Shown here in pieces: positions 23,669-32,796 of a stretch of 64,000 nt of DNA; positions within the stretch are counted from its first letter, which is position 1, and each line of letters begins with the position of its first letter. The position numbers and the translations under genes were made by a program. This stretch comes from JAJDTR01 sp965220415 (GTDB lineage: Bacteria > Poribacteria > WGA-4E > JAJDTR01): the NCBI GenBank assembly GCA_965220415.1, contig OZ244829.1:496001-560000 (forward strand). The letters are read 5' to 3'. The notes under the pieces are model-generated. The model ran no database searches. It saw only the letters and a list, made by a program, of their open reading frames with translations, and had not been told where the DNA came from.

Positions 23669-25579
23669 ATGAGCAAATTCTACATTACGACACCGATTTA
23701 CTATGTCAACGCGGAACCGCACGCGGGACATGCGTATACGACGATTGCCGCTGATGTGCTGGCACGATACCACCGTCTCAAAGGGGACGAGGTGTTCTTC
23801 CTGACTGGCGTGGATGAGCATGGGGAAAATATCCAAAAAGTTGCCGACCAGAACGAAATTTCCCCGCAAGCCTACTGCGATCAGATCGCTCCGACGTTCA
23901 CAACGCTGTGGGAAAGATTAAACATCTCTTACGACATCTTTCTGCGCACAACGAGCGAGTTGCACAAGAACGGTGTAACAAAGTTTCTTAACACACTCTA
24001 CGAAACAGGGGATATATACAAGGGCAAGTATGAAGGATACTACTGTCGTCCGTGTGAACGTTTTTTCACCGAGAAGGAGCAGGGAGAGGACAAAATTTGT
24101 CCAATCCACAAATTACGCCTCGAATGGGTAGAGGAGGACAACTATTTTTTTGCGCTATCAAAATATCAGAATCCACTGATTAAACATATTCAAGACAACC
24201 CGGAATTCATCCAACCCGAAGCCCGTTGTAACGAGATACTAAGCGTGTTGGAGTCGGGGTTGGAAGACGTGAGCATCTCGCGAGCGTCAGTTTCATGGGG
24301 CATTCCTTTGCCGTTCGACACCGAGCATATCTCTTATGTGTGGATCGAGGCATTGAGTAACTACGTTACCGCACTAGGTTACGCCGGAAACGAGAATCAC
24401 TTTCGGACATTCTGGCCCGCCAATGTCCACTTGATGGCAAAGGACATCGTTCGCTTTCACGCGATCATTTGGCCCGCCATGCTCATGGCGGTCAATCTGC
24501 CTCTCCCGAAACACGTTGTTGCTCACGGGTGGTTAACGAGAGATGGTGAAGCCTTGAGCAAAACGCGCGGAATCTTTATTGACATGGACACCGACATAGC
24601 GACGTACGGTTTGGACGCGTTCCGATACTATCTGTTGCGTGAATTCAGTTTCGGAAACGATGGCGACTATCGACCAAACCGCCTCCATTCTCGTTACAAT
24701 GCCGACCTCGGAAATGACCTGGGAAATCTGCTAAATCGAACACTCGGCCTTGTGACCAAGAATTTTGACGGAATACCCAAACCGACCACGCCGGAGAGCT
24801 TGGACGATGAGGTCAAACAGATGGCTACGGAGACTGTTTCGAAGGTTGATTCCCTGATGAACCAACTGGCTTTCGATATGGCGCTGGAGGTGATATGGGA
24901 GTTTGTACGGCGCGTAAATCGATACATTCATCAAACGCAGGTCTGGACGCTTGCGAAATCTGAAGAATCGAAAGGACGGATGGGAACCATACTCTACAAT
25001 AGTATGGAAGCTTTACGAGTAATCGCCGTGTTGATTTCGCCGTTCATGCCCGACACCGCAAACCGTATCTGTCGCCAAATCGGACTCGACGATTCTTCCG
25101 AGGACCGGAGTTTGGGTTCGGTCGCACAATGGGGTAGCTTACACCCGAACTTGACAGTTGGTAAACCTGAGCCGATTTTTCCACGCATAGAGACGAAGAA
25201 GCAGAAAACACAGGACAAAGTCTCCGCTGCCCAAACACCGCCGACTGAGGAAGTTCGCTTAATCTCGATTGATGAATTTCAGAATCTCGACCTCCGCGTT
25301 GCCACAATCTTTCAAGCCGAGAAAATTCCTCAGGCGGACAAACTTCTGAAATTACGCGTCGATCTCGGTGACGAGAAACGCCAAGTGGTTGCAGGTATTG
25401 CCGAGCATTACATCCCAGATGAACTGATTGGAAAACAGGTTATCTTGGTGGCAAACTTGCAACCTGCCAAGATTCGTGGGATTGAGTCACAGGGTATGGT
25501 CTTGGCCGCCGCTGGGGAGAAAGATCTTGTGCTTGGTACGCTTGACAAGACCGTAGCTCCCGGCACCAGAGTTCGGTGA
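23669..25579 (+). CDS. metG: Methionine-tRNA ligase
   Basis: 636 residues. Class I signature HAGHAYTT (HIGH type) near the N-terminus. A zinc-knuckle-like insertion reads CRPCERFF...CPIH. The C-terminal EMAP/Trbp111 tRNA-binding domain begins at about residue 530 (NLDLRVATIFQAEKIPQADK, then ANLQPAKIRGIESQGMVLAA). The second signature, normally KMSKS, reads ALSKT in DGEALSKTRGIF, so the first Lys is replaced by Ala while the key second Lys is kept. GAAGGAGAAGAACGC precedes the start. The remaining motifs look normal and the enzyme is expected to be active. Confidence 0.96.
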   Translation: MSKFYITTPIYYVNAEPHAGHAYTTIAADVLARYHRLKGDEVFFLTGVDEHGENIQKVADQNEISPQAYCDQIAPTFTTLWERLNISYDIFLRTTSELHKNGVTKFLNTLYETGDIYKGKYEGYYCRPCERFFTEKEQGEDKICPIHKLRLEWVEEDNYFFALSKYQNPLIKHIQDNPEFIQPEARCNEILSVLESGLEDVSISRASVSWGIPLPFDTEHISYVWIEALSNYVTALGYAGNENHFRTFWPANVHLMAKDIVRFHAIIWPAMLMAVNLPLPKHVVAHGWLTRDGEALSKTRGIFIDMDTDIATYGLDAFRYYLLREFSFGNDGDYRPNRLHSRYNADLGNDLGNLLNRTLGLVTKNFDGIPKPTTPESLDDEVKQMATETVSKVDSLMNQLAFDMALEVIWEFVRRVNRYIHQTQVWTLAKSEESKGRMGTILYNSMEALRVIAVLISPFMPDTANRICRQIGLDDSSEDRSLGSVAQWGSLHPNLTVGKPEPIFPRIETKKQKTQDKVSAAQTPPTEEVRLISIDEFQNLDLRVATIFQAEKIPQADKLLKLRVDLGDEKRQVVAGIAEHYIPDELIGKQVILVANLQPAKIRGIESQGMVLAAAGEKDLVLGTLDKTVAPGTRVR

Positions 25580-25704
25580 TACCGCTTCCCGGTTTATTGA
25601 ACAAGATCTACGCGAAATTGGCAGATGCTCGGTAATTTAAAACCATACGCAATTCCCTCGGGTTTATGGTGGGCTAACAGCATTAGCCAAGCCCTTCCTA
25701 TTCG

Positions 25705-25748
25705 AATCAAGCCCATTACTATCGCGCTCGTTATTCATTCGGTTGATT
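25705..25748 (-). repeat. GATC-type repeat in reverse orientation
   Basis: The minus strand reads AATCAACCGAATGAATAACG then AGCGCGATAGTAATGGGCTT, a family-1 copy. It is the only clear minus-orientation copy noticed. Confidence 0.75.
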
Positions 25749-25825
25749 TACTCTGGGTGCTTTTATGTGCGTGGGATCGGCATCGCTTTACGCTGTTGTC
25801 CCGCTGCTGGGCAATTGATGTTGGC

Positions 25826-25854
25826 TTGTGTTTTTCCCCTCCTTGTGATATAAT
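25826..25854 (+). promoter_or_regulatory. Possible extended -10 promoter of the ThuA-like gene
   Basis: TGATATAAT (TATAAT at 25849-25854, with the TGn extension) and a weak TTGTGT at 25826-25831 with 17 bases between. It lies about 35 bases before the start at 25890. Confidence 0.45.
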
Positions 25855-25889
25855 GCCCTTAAACTAAACGCTAATGAGGTGTTAACACT

Positions 25890-26525
25890 ATGGAGAAGAT
25901 AAACACACTCGTGTTTTGCGGCGGCGAAATTCATGACTGGAAGGGCTGCGGCGATGAAATTGTCAGATTTCTGTCCGAGCGTGAAGAGTTTCAGATCACA
26001 CGAGTCGATGAGGATCTCGACGCATTAATCTCACCGAATCTTGACGCGTATGATCTGATTGTCTTTTACTACACGGTAGGCGAAATCTCGGACGCACAAA
26101 AAAACGGATTACTTAACCATATTGCCTCGGGAAAAGGCTACGTCGGTATCCACTCGGCAGCCGATTCGTTTCGCGGGTGTCCGGAATATCGTGCAATGGT
26201 CGGTGGTCATTTTGTTACGCATCCCCGTTACCGCGACTATCAGGTGAACGTCGTTGACGACGCGCATCCAATCACCGATGGAATTGTGGAATTCATGGTG
26301 ACGGATGAACAGTATATTTTGGATTACGATCCACGCGTGAATGTTTTGGCGTCCGCTCTATGGCAGGGAGGTGCCATGCCGGTCGTTTGGACAAAGAATT
26401 GGGGCGAAGGACGTGTCTTCTATCTCGCGCTTGGCCATGACGCAGCCGCGTGCCGCCATGAAATGTTTGGCACACTTCTGCAGCGCGGTTCCTTGTGGGC
26501 GAGTACCCCTAACGATGGATTATAA
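25890..26525 (+). CDS. ThuA-like domain protein
   Basis: 211 residues of a class I glutamine-amidotransferase-like fold. Blocks include NTLVFCGGEIHDWKGC, DAYDLIVFYYTVGEIS, KGYVGIHSAADSFRGCPEYR, and GGHFVTHPRYRDYQVNVVDD. The GIHSA turn replaces the catalytic Cys nucleophile elbow of true amidotransferases, as is normal for ThuA (implicated in trehalose or disaccharide utilisation in rhizobia; mechanism unclear). A C-terminal TKNWGEGRVFYLALGHD block is also typical. It may serve sugar metabolism with the Gfo/Idh-type enzymes common in this genome. It has its own promoter and an AATGAGGTG leader. Confidence 0.88.
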   Translation: MEKINTLVFCGGEIHDWKGCGDEIVRFLSEREEFQITRVDEDLDALISPNLDAYDLIVFYYTVGEISDAQKNGLLNHIASGKGYVGIHSAADSFRGCPEYRAMVGGHFVTHPRYRDYQVNVVDDAHPITDGIVEFMVTDEQYILDYDPRVNVLASALWQGGAMPVVWTKNWGEGRVFYLALGHDAAACRHEMFGTLLQRGSLWASTPNDGL

Positions 26526-26588
26526 TCCGAATATCGACATGTTGTCTGGACGCTGGTAAATCTGCACGTTCCTTGTTTTGCTCCCAGG

Positions 26589-27221
26589 ATGAAAAGTACA
26601 ATCACCGACATCCGGCTAGAGGAAGAAGAATCCTCAAATTGTACGATTTACATGAATGACCGCCCTTTCGCCACGGTAGATGTCGGGTTTACCGCGAAGT
26701 TGGGGCTGCGGATTGGTTTGGAGATTGAAGAGGTCGTCATACGGAAACTCATTACAGCAGACGAGGTGGTACGAGCCAGAGACTATGCGCTAGAGTTGTT
26801 ATTGAATCAGATTTACACCAAACAGCAGATGATCGACGCGCTGGAGAAAAGCGGTTTTTGCGGGCATTCGGTCGCCGAAACGATTGAAAATCTTGAACAA
26901 CTGGGCAAAATCAGAGACGAAAGATACGCGAAAAATTGGGTGAAAAACCGTCGGCGCGCACGACCGACAAGCAGGACGGTAATGAGACGCGAGTTGACCG
27001 GTCACGGAGTTGACAAATCCACCGCGGATCGTGTTCTGGCAGAGATTGATGATGCGGACGAGACCGCGTTGGCTTTGAAACTGGCGGCTAAACAGGCAAG
27101 TCGCTACAGAGTGCTTTCTTCGCATGTCGCAAAACGCCGATTGCACGCTTTCCTAAGTAGGCGCGGTTTCGACCATGAAACGATCGGACAAGTAATACAG
27201 CAGATTTTAGCAAAGGGGTAA
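26589..27221 (+). CDS. recX: Regulatory protein RecX
   Basis: Modulates RecA filament growth. 210 residues made of repeated three-helix modules: RARDYALELLLNQIYTKQQM, LEKSGFCGHSVAETIENL, DERYAKNWVKNRRRARPTSR, and VAKRRLHAFLSRRGFDHET. The N-terminal 60 residues form the usual beta-rich extension. recA is not within the window; the gene lies 21 bases before alaS, and recX-alaS adjacency is a widespread arrangement. Confidence 0.92.
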   Translation: MKSTITDIRLEEEESSNCTIYMNDRPFATVDVGFTAKLGLRIGLEIEEVVIRKLITADEVVRARDYALELLLNQIYTKQQMIDALEKSGFCGHSVAETIENLEQLGKIRDERYAKNWVKNRRRARPTSRTVMRRELTGHGVDKSTADRVLAEIDDADETALALKLAAKQASRYRVLSSHVAKRRLHAFLSRRGFDHETIGQVIQQILAKG

Positions 27222-27242
27222 AGTTGTCAAGGGAAATCAGGC

Positions 27243-29894
27243 ATGACATCAGACGAGATTAGGTCGAGTTTTATTGATTTTTTCCGCAAGCGCGGCCACA
27301 CAGTTGTTCTTAGCGCGCCGCTCATACCGGCGGACGATCCGACGCTTTTGTTCACCAATGCCGGGATGAATCAGTTTAAAGATGTGTTTCTGGGAATTGG
27401 CAACCGCGACTATAATCGAGCGGTAGACACACAGAAATGCATGCGGGTAAGCGGAAAACATAATGATCTTGAAGAAGTCGGCTATTCCAAATCCCATCAC
27501 ACGTTCTTTGAGATGTTGGGGAATTGGTCATTCGGAGACTACTACAAACGGGAAGCCATCGCCTTCGCTTGGGAGTTGGTAACGGAGATTTGGAAAATGC
27601 CCAAAGAAAAGTTGTGGGCAAGCGTTCATCTTGATGACGATGAGTCGGAAAATCTCTGGCATGAAGTGACAGATATAAATGCTGGGCATGTGTGTCGATT
27701 TGACGACAAAGATAACTTTTGGCAGATGGCGGATACGGGACCCTGTGGTCCAAACTCCGAACTCCATATTGATTTAGGCCCGGAAGCCTGTCCAACCCCA
27801 GACATAGAGCATGAATGCGGGGTAAACAAATGCGATCGCTACCGTGAATTTTGGAATCTGGTTTTCATTCAATATAACCGCGACGACAGCGGCACTTTGC
27901 AGCCCCTCCCTGAAACACATGTTGATACAGGCATGGGATTCGAGCGTGCGGTTGCAATCTTGCAGGGGGTCGACTCGAATTACAAAACTGATGTGTTTAC
28001 ACCCCTAATTTGGGCTATCGCTAATCTCACCGATCGGGAATACTCTGATGGTGCGGATGGAGTCCCGCACCGCGTTATTGCAGATCACGCGCGTTGTCTT
28101 ACGTTTGCTATAGGTGATGGAGTCATGCCTTCCAACGAGGGACGCGGCTATGTGATTCGCCGACTACTGCGCCGTGCAGTCATATACGGCAAACGGTTGG
28201 GGATGAATCAACCATTCATCTATCAAGTTGTTGACAAAGTTGTGGACTTGTTGGGGAACACATTCCCGGATGTGCGGCAGCGTCAAGATTTCGTCAAGCG
28301 AATCATTGAAGGGGAAGAGAAACGATTCCACCAAACGTTAGATCGCGGGCTGGATCTCCTTGATGCGTCGCTTGAATCCTTGGAATCTTCAAACCAATCT
28401 ATTCTGCCGGGGAATCGGGCGTTTGAGTTGTATGACACGTTCGGATTTCCACTGGATTTGACGCGTATACTCACCAAGGAACGGGGCGTCTCGGTCGATG
28501 AGCAGGGTTTTAAGGAAAGTATGTCCCGACAACGTGAACGAAGCCGTGCGCACTGGAAAGCGGCGGGAGGTGCTGACAAGGGGCAAGAAATCTATGCCGA
28601 AGTCCTCGGCGAATCGGGAATGACAGAGTTCCTCGGATATGACCATAACATTGCTGAAGCAGAAGTTGTCGCTTTGATCCAAGCGAATGAACTCGTATCT
28701 AGCGTAACCGAAGGTGACGATGTCTCGATCGTTTTGAATCGCACTCCGTTCTACGGTGAATCGGGCGGACAGATTGGAGATGCGGGAACCATTGAAGGAC
28801 GAGGTGCGACGCTTGAAGTTGTGGCGACGAGTAAACCTGCACCGGACCTCTTTCTGCACGAATGTAAGGTGCTTGAAGGCGAGATTACTGCTGCAGCGTC
28901 AGTCGAAGCGAGAATCGACGCCGACCGTCGAGGGCATATTGCCGTGAGCCACACCGCGACACATATCCTTCACAGTGCGTTGCGTGATAAACTTGGCGAT
29001 CATGTTGGACAAGCAGGATCGCTTGTAGAACCGGGAAGGTTACGTTTCGACTTCACTCACTTCGAAGCGGTTCCCCCCGACCTGCTTCATGACATTGAAG
29101 CATACATCAATGAAAAAATTCGTTTGAATGATTTGATTGAGATCGGTTTTATGCCATTGCAGCAGGCTAAGGACAGAGGCGCACTTGCCTTTTTCGGTGA
29201 TAAATACGGTGAAATCGTCCGCCTCGTGCAAATTGGTGACTACAGCAAAGAGTTGTGCGGCGGAACGCACGTTAATGCGACAGGTGAGATTGGTCTGGTA
29301 AAGCTGGCCAATGAGAGTAGCATTGCCGCTGGCGTACGTCGCATTGAGGCGTTAACCGGAGAGAAAGCGTATCAAAACGTCTGTTCTCAAGATAATGCGC
29401 TTTCACGCCTCGCGGATTTACTCAAGACGCCGGCACACCACGTAACTGAGCGAGTGGAAGCCCTACTTCAAGAAAATAGGTTACTTGAAGGACAAATTAA
29501 AGCAATAAAGGGACAACTGGCTAAATCAAGCATTGCAGACCTAACTCGGGACGCAGCTCTCGTTAATGGGTTCAAGGTTGTTGCATCAATCGTCGAAAAT
29601 ACCGACAGAAACGGACTTCGCAGTCTTGTCGACGAATTGAAGGGACGAATTGAATCGGGCGTAATAGTTCTGGCGACATCAGACGGAGGTGAAGCAACCT
29701 TCGTAGCAGGAGTCACGTCTAATCTTGCACGCGATTCAGGATTGCACGCAGGGAAAATCATCCAAGAGGTTGTTCGCGTGGCTGGTGGGCGCGGAGGTGG
29801 GCGCCCGGAACTTGCTCAAGGCGGAAGCAAAGATCCGAGTAAAGTTAAAAATGCAATTGACGAAGTTGTCAATATAGTTGCAAAACAAGCGTAG
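27243..29894 (+). CDS. alaS: Alanine-tRNA ligase
   Basis: 883 residues, full length. Class II core near the N-terminus (FFRKRGHTVVLSAPLIPADD, FTNAGMNQFKDVFLG, TFFEMLGNWSFGDYYKREAI). The editing domain carries the zinc-site HTATHILHSALRDKLG and the CGGTHVNATGEIG motif. The C-Ala DHHA1 domain at the end has GGRGGGRPELAQGGSKDP. All zinc ligands (His, His, Cys, His) are present. AAGGGAAATCAGGC precedes the ATG. Confidence 0.97.
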   Translation: MTSDEIRSSFIDFFRKRGHTVVLSAPLIPADDPTLLFTNAGMNQFKDVFLGIGNRDYNRAVDTQKCMRVSGKHNDLEEVGYSKSHHTFFEMLGNWSFGDYYKREAIAFAWELVTEIWKMPKEKLWASVHLDDDESENLWHEVTDINAGHVCRFDDKDNFWQMADTGPCGPNSELHIDLGPEACPTPDIEHECGVNKCDRYREFWNLVFIQYNRDDSGTLQPLPETHVDTGMGFERAVAILQGVDSNYKTDVFTPLIWAIANLTDREYSDGADGVPHRVIADHARCLTFAIGDGVMPSNEGRGYVIRRLLRRAVIYGKRLGMNQPFIYQVVDKVVDLLGNTFPDVRQRQDFVKRIIEGEEKRFHQTLDRGLDLLDASLESLESSNQSILPGNRAFELYDTFGFPLDLTRILTKERGVSVDEQGFKESMSRQRERSRAHWKAAGGADKGQEIYAEVLGESGMTEFLGYDHNIAEAEVVALIQANELVSSVTEGDDVSIVLNRTPFYGESGGQIGDAGTIEGRGATLEVVATSKPAPDLFLHECKVLEGEITAAASVEARIDADRRGHIAVSHTATHILHSALRDKLGDHVGQAGSLVEPGRLRFDFTHFEAVPPDLLHDIEAYINEKIRLNDLIEIGFMPLQQAKDRGALAFFGDKYGEIVRLVQIGDYSKELCGGTHVNATGEIGLVKLANESSIAAGVRRIEALTGEKAYQNVCSQDNALSRLADLLKTPAHHVTERVEALLQENRLLEGQIKAIKGQLAKSSIADLTRDAALVNGFKVVASIVENTDRNGLRSLVDELKGRIESGVIVLATSDGGEATFVAGVTSNLARDSGLHAGKIIQEVVRVAGGRGGGRPELAQGGSKDPSKVKNAIDEVVNIVAKQA

Positions 29895-29933
29895 ATATTT
29901 AACCCGAGTTGCCCCTATGTTCGACGGGGACAC

Positions 29934-30030
29934 AGAAACCGAGTTTTTTCCAACGTGGAAACACGAGATTGGCGAATATCAGACTAATTTACCTATAATT
30001 TAGCAAACGTTAACCAAAAACTCGGTTTCT
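29934..30030. repeat. Long inverted repeat after alaS
   Basis: AGAAACCGAGTTTTT (29934-29948) and AAAAACTCGGTTTCT (30016-30030) are perfect 15-bp arms. Outer pieces GAGTTGCC (29906-) and GGCAACTT (30042-) pair as well. The arm ACTCGGTTTCT also occurs near 3875 and, altered, near 58208. It could act as a terminator or be a small MITE-like element. Confidence 0.6.
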
Positions 30031-30099
30031 CTGTTATAGGTGGCAACTTGCGTTATTTAACAAAAAATCTGAGGATTCTAGCCTCGTAGGAGAGAAAAC

Positions 30100-30642
30100 A
30101 TGGACTGGTCTCTTGTAGCTTCGGTATCATGGAAAATATGTCTCGGAGTATTGCTACTCGCGCTTAGTGCGTTAGTCGGTTACGTTTGCGCGGCACTGGG
30201 GAGCATACGCAATTCTCTGGATAGCATTCGGAACACTATGAAATCCACCGAGAATTTGATCGATAAGGAAGTTACGACTTTACTGAGAGATGTCGACCAA
30301 ACCGTCAAAGAAGTCAATCAGCAATTGCCGCAGATACTGGAGAACGTCAATGGAATTACGGCGTCGCTTCAAGAGATTAGCGAGGCAGAGATTCAACCAA
30401 CTGTTCACCACGTTCAACAAATAACTGAAACAATTGACCGTAATCTTACCAAGCTTGATGAACTGGTTCATGCCGTTGTGGATTTCTCGCAACAGACAGT
30501 TAGACGGGCTGGATATTATCGCGATCAACTTACTGTCCCCATCACTGACATCATCAGTGCGTGGGAGGGTTTCAAGCGAGGCTTTGAAGCGTTCAGCCGA
30601 TTTAACAGAGCAGGTAAATCGGATTCGGGAAGTGATTCCTGA
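30100..30642 (+). CDS. DUF948-type membrane protein with coiled coil
   Basis: 180 residues. One N-terminal membrane helix (ICLGVLLLALSALVGYVCAA) is followed by a long heptad-rich region (RNSLDSIRNTMKSTENLIDK, VDQTVKEVNQQLPQILENVN, and TVHHVQQITETIDRNL). This is the layout of DUF948 proteins, which in many bacteria lie next to a YtxH protein, as here. Function is unknown; a general-stress role is suggested for Gram-positive relatives. CGTAGGAGAGAAAAC precedes the start. The C-terminal tail is polar and Ser-rich. Confidence 0.85.
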   Translation: MDWSLVASVSWKICLGVLLLALSALVGYVCAALGSIRNSLDSIRNTMKSTENLIDKEVTTLLRDVDQTVKEVNQQLPQILENVNGITASLQEISEAEIQPTVHHVQQITETIDRNLTKLDELVHAVVDFSQQTVRRAGYYRDQLTVPITDIISAWEGFKRGFEAFSRFNRAGKSDSGSDS

Positions 30643-30885
30643 AACCCGACATAAGGCATGTGTGTGACACGAAGTGCAACGAGCAACTCATGTGGCTATC
30701 CTTGTCCGACGATTTCACGTTGGATCTTTAGTTGGTGCAATCAGTTGGTGGTTTTACAAAAATGCAATCTAGAAACTGCACTTGTTGAAACCATCGACTA
30801 GATGAATCAGTTAATAGATATGAACTATGAATGGATCAAAGAATCCGTGAAGAGAGTCGTTTAACAATTAGTAAGGAGGGATAAA

Positions 30886-31290
30886 ATGGACAGCGAAGGA
30901 CGAGGCAATGGGGTTTTCACCTTTTTTGCTTTCCTGATGGGTGCTATAACAGGGGCATGTTTAGGCTTGCTCTTGGCGCCTGCTTCAGGACACGAAACAC
31001 GAAAGAAAATTCGTGATGCGTCTGCGGAAGCGAAAGAACGCGCGGCGGATGTTGCCCACAAAGCAACTGAAACGGCGAAAGAAAGTGTCCATGAATTTGT
31101 CGATCTCGGAAAAGAACAAATTCATGACACGGCGCAAAATGTAAAAACCGCCGTTGACGCTGGCAAAAAAGCCTTCGTAGAAAAGAAGGCGGAGATTGGC
31201 AGCGTCCTCTCTCGTGCTGGCAAGGCGGCTGATCAAGATGGTAATGACAATGCTGCAGCGGAAAACGCCAGCGAGCAGAGCGCAAGTTAA
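30886..31290 (+). CDS. YtxH-domain protein
   Basis: 134 residues. The short N-terminal segment contains FFAFLMGAITGACLGLLLAP then ASGHETRKKIR, the hallmark of YtxH (GvpP-like) proteins: a Gly-rich membrane helix followed by an AP-x-SG-x-ETR turn. The rest is an Ala/Lys/Glu-rich amphipathic helix resembling LEA-type sequences (AKERAADVAHKATETAKESV). Proteins of this kind are linked to general stress responses; the molecular role is unknown. TAAGGAGGGATAAA precedes the ATG and a clear terminator follows. Confidence 0.88.
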   Translation: MDSEGRGNGVFTFFAFLMGAITGACLGLLLAPASGHETRKKIRDASAEAKERAADVAHKATETAKESVHEFVDLGKEQIHDTAQNVKTAVDAGKKAFVEKKAEIGSVLSRAGKAADQDGNDNAAAENASEQSAS

Positions 31291-31316
31291 TAGAATGACA
31301 GCATGTTGAGATCGTA

Positions 31317-31357
31317 AAGGGCAAAGCAATCATTCCGTGCTTTGCCCTTATTTTTTT
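31317..31357 (+). terminator. Rho-independent terminator after the YtxH gene
   Basis: Perfect 12-bp stem (AAGGGCAAAGCA / TGCTTTGCCCTT) with a 9-base loop, followed by ATTTTTTT. Confidence 0.9.
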
Positions 31358-31955
31358 GGCTCTTCGGAGTTAAGTGTGGAAACGAATTAATTCAGAACTT
31401 GCATGGTAAACCATCCAAAAGATTGTAGGAGCGATCTCCAGGTCGCGACCTCCTATCGCGCGCAAAACTCGCGCCTACAGACGGGTGTGAAATAAACTGC
31501 GCTAGTACAAACCGATATGTATCCAAATCTCGTCAGAAACCACGCTGTAATTGGAAATATCAAGTAGGTTCGTCAAGGATACATACATCCAAGCATTCAG
31601 TACCCTATTGGCTATCATTGCAATCAGCTTCGACCTATAGGGCAAACGCGTGTTCGTGTGGCAAGTTTCATTCCCACACTCAACCCTGAAGACCCATTTT
31701 TTCTAACAACTGAGTGGTTAGCGAAGGCGATAGAATCCCTTTAAAAATTCGTTTCCGAACCCCACCGGACCTCTCTACGAAATTACCGAAGTAAATTTTT
31801 AATCTTCATACAGATTGTGGTCCAGAAGAACGAAACTACCCATGTGATAGAATTCTTCTCTATCGCACAATGATAATCACCGTGTTGAAAACGAACAATA
31901 ATATCTCTCTGCCACCCATAATCCGGATTGGTTACAGAGTCTCTCGGGAAACTAG
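31358..31955. other. Intergenic region with repeat pieces
   Basis: About 600 bases without a gene. GTAGGAGCGATCTCCAGGTC (31427-) and the following CGCGCGCAAAACTCGCGCC are the GTAGGAGCGA-type interspersed motif into which family-1 repeats insert elsewhere (compare 34688). A partial family-1 copy lies at 31705-31740. Confidence 0.55.
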
Positions 31956-32756
31956 ATGCCCCAATGTTTGCCCGTACCGGATTTTAATTTCGTTATGAAT
32001 GTCGAAAGCCTCAAGGCACTTCTTGAAGATATAAAACACGGGAAGATTGAGATTGGTGACGCCCTACAATCTCTGCGCCATCTTCCGTTTGAAGACCTCG
32101 GATTCTCAAAGATAGACCACCACCGACAACTGAGAAAGGGGTTTCCCGAGGTGATTTTTTGTCAAGGCAAGACTACGTCACAGGTGAAAGAAATTAGCAA
32201 GCGTATCTTGGATGCCGGGGAACCGCTGTTAGCTACTCGTGCCACATCGGAAATGTACGAAGCGGTAAAAACCGTGCATGCGGCCGCACATTTCAACGAA
32301 CTTGGTAGGACAATCACCGTAAAACAGTCACAACGTCCACTGCGAGATGGAGTGTTGCTCGTATCCGCGGGCACGTCAGATATCCCGGTTGCAGAGGAGG
32401 CAGCCGAAACTGCCCAAATCATGGGGAACAGGGTCGAACGTCTCTACGATGTTGGCGTGGCAGGTCTACACCGACTCTTGGGTAATCACGAAAAACTCTT
32501 CGATGCAAATGTCATAATTGTCGTAGCGGGAATGGAGGGAGCACTGCCGAGTGTGATTGGTGGGTTGGTTGACAAACCCGTCGTCGCCGTACCGACGAGT
32601 GTTGGCTATGGCGCAAGCCTCGGTGGATTGGCGGCGCTGCTGAGCATGTTGAATACGTGTGCCTCTGGCGTAACGGTGGTAAACATAGACAACGGATTTG
32701 GGGCCGGATACAGTGCATCGCTAATTAATCAGTTATCCGATTCCACGGCAGAATAG
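31956..32756 (+). CDS. larB: LarB, nickel-pincer cofactor carboxylase
   Basis: LarB carboxylates and hydrolyses nicotinic acid adenine dinucleotide in synthesis of the nickel-pincer nucleotide used by lactate racemase and relatives. The N-terminal region MNVESLKALLEDIKHGKIEI, FEDLGFSKIDHHRQLRKGFP and EVIFCQGKT matches the family. The C-terminal PurE-like domain shows VLLVSAGTSDIPVAEEA, VVAGMEGALPSVIGGL and VPTSVGYGASLGGLAALLSM. The ATG at 31956 or the one at 31995 may start the gene; the latter gives the more typical opening. LarC and LarE partners are not beside it. Confidence 0.92.
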   Translation: MPQCLPVPDFNFVMNVESLKALLEDIKHGKIEIGDALQSLRHLPFEDLGFSKIDHHRQLRKGFPEVIFCQGKTTSQVKEISKRILDAGEPLLATRATSEMYEAVKTVHAAAHFNELGRTITVKQSQRPLRDGVLLVSAGTSDIPVAEEAAETAQIMGNRVERLYDVGVAGLHRLLGNHEKLFDANVIIVVAGMEGALPSVIGGLVDKPVVAVPTSVGYGASLGGLAALLSMLNTCASGVTVVNIDNGFGAGYSASLINQLSDSTAE

Positions 32757-32796
32757 AACACGTTCCGCGGATTCGTTTTGTCTCCGGCTTGTGCGC

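Noticed and set aside
25625..25867. 80-codon open frame between metG and the ThuA-like gene
   Set aside because: It runs through a reverse-oriented dispersed repeat and the promoter of the next gene; no leader and no family.
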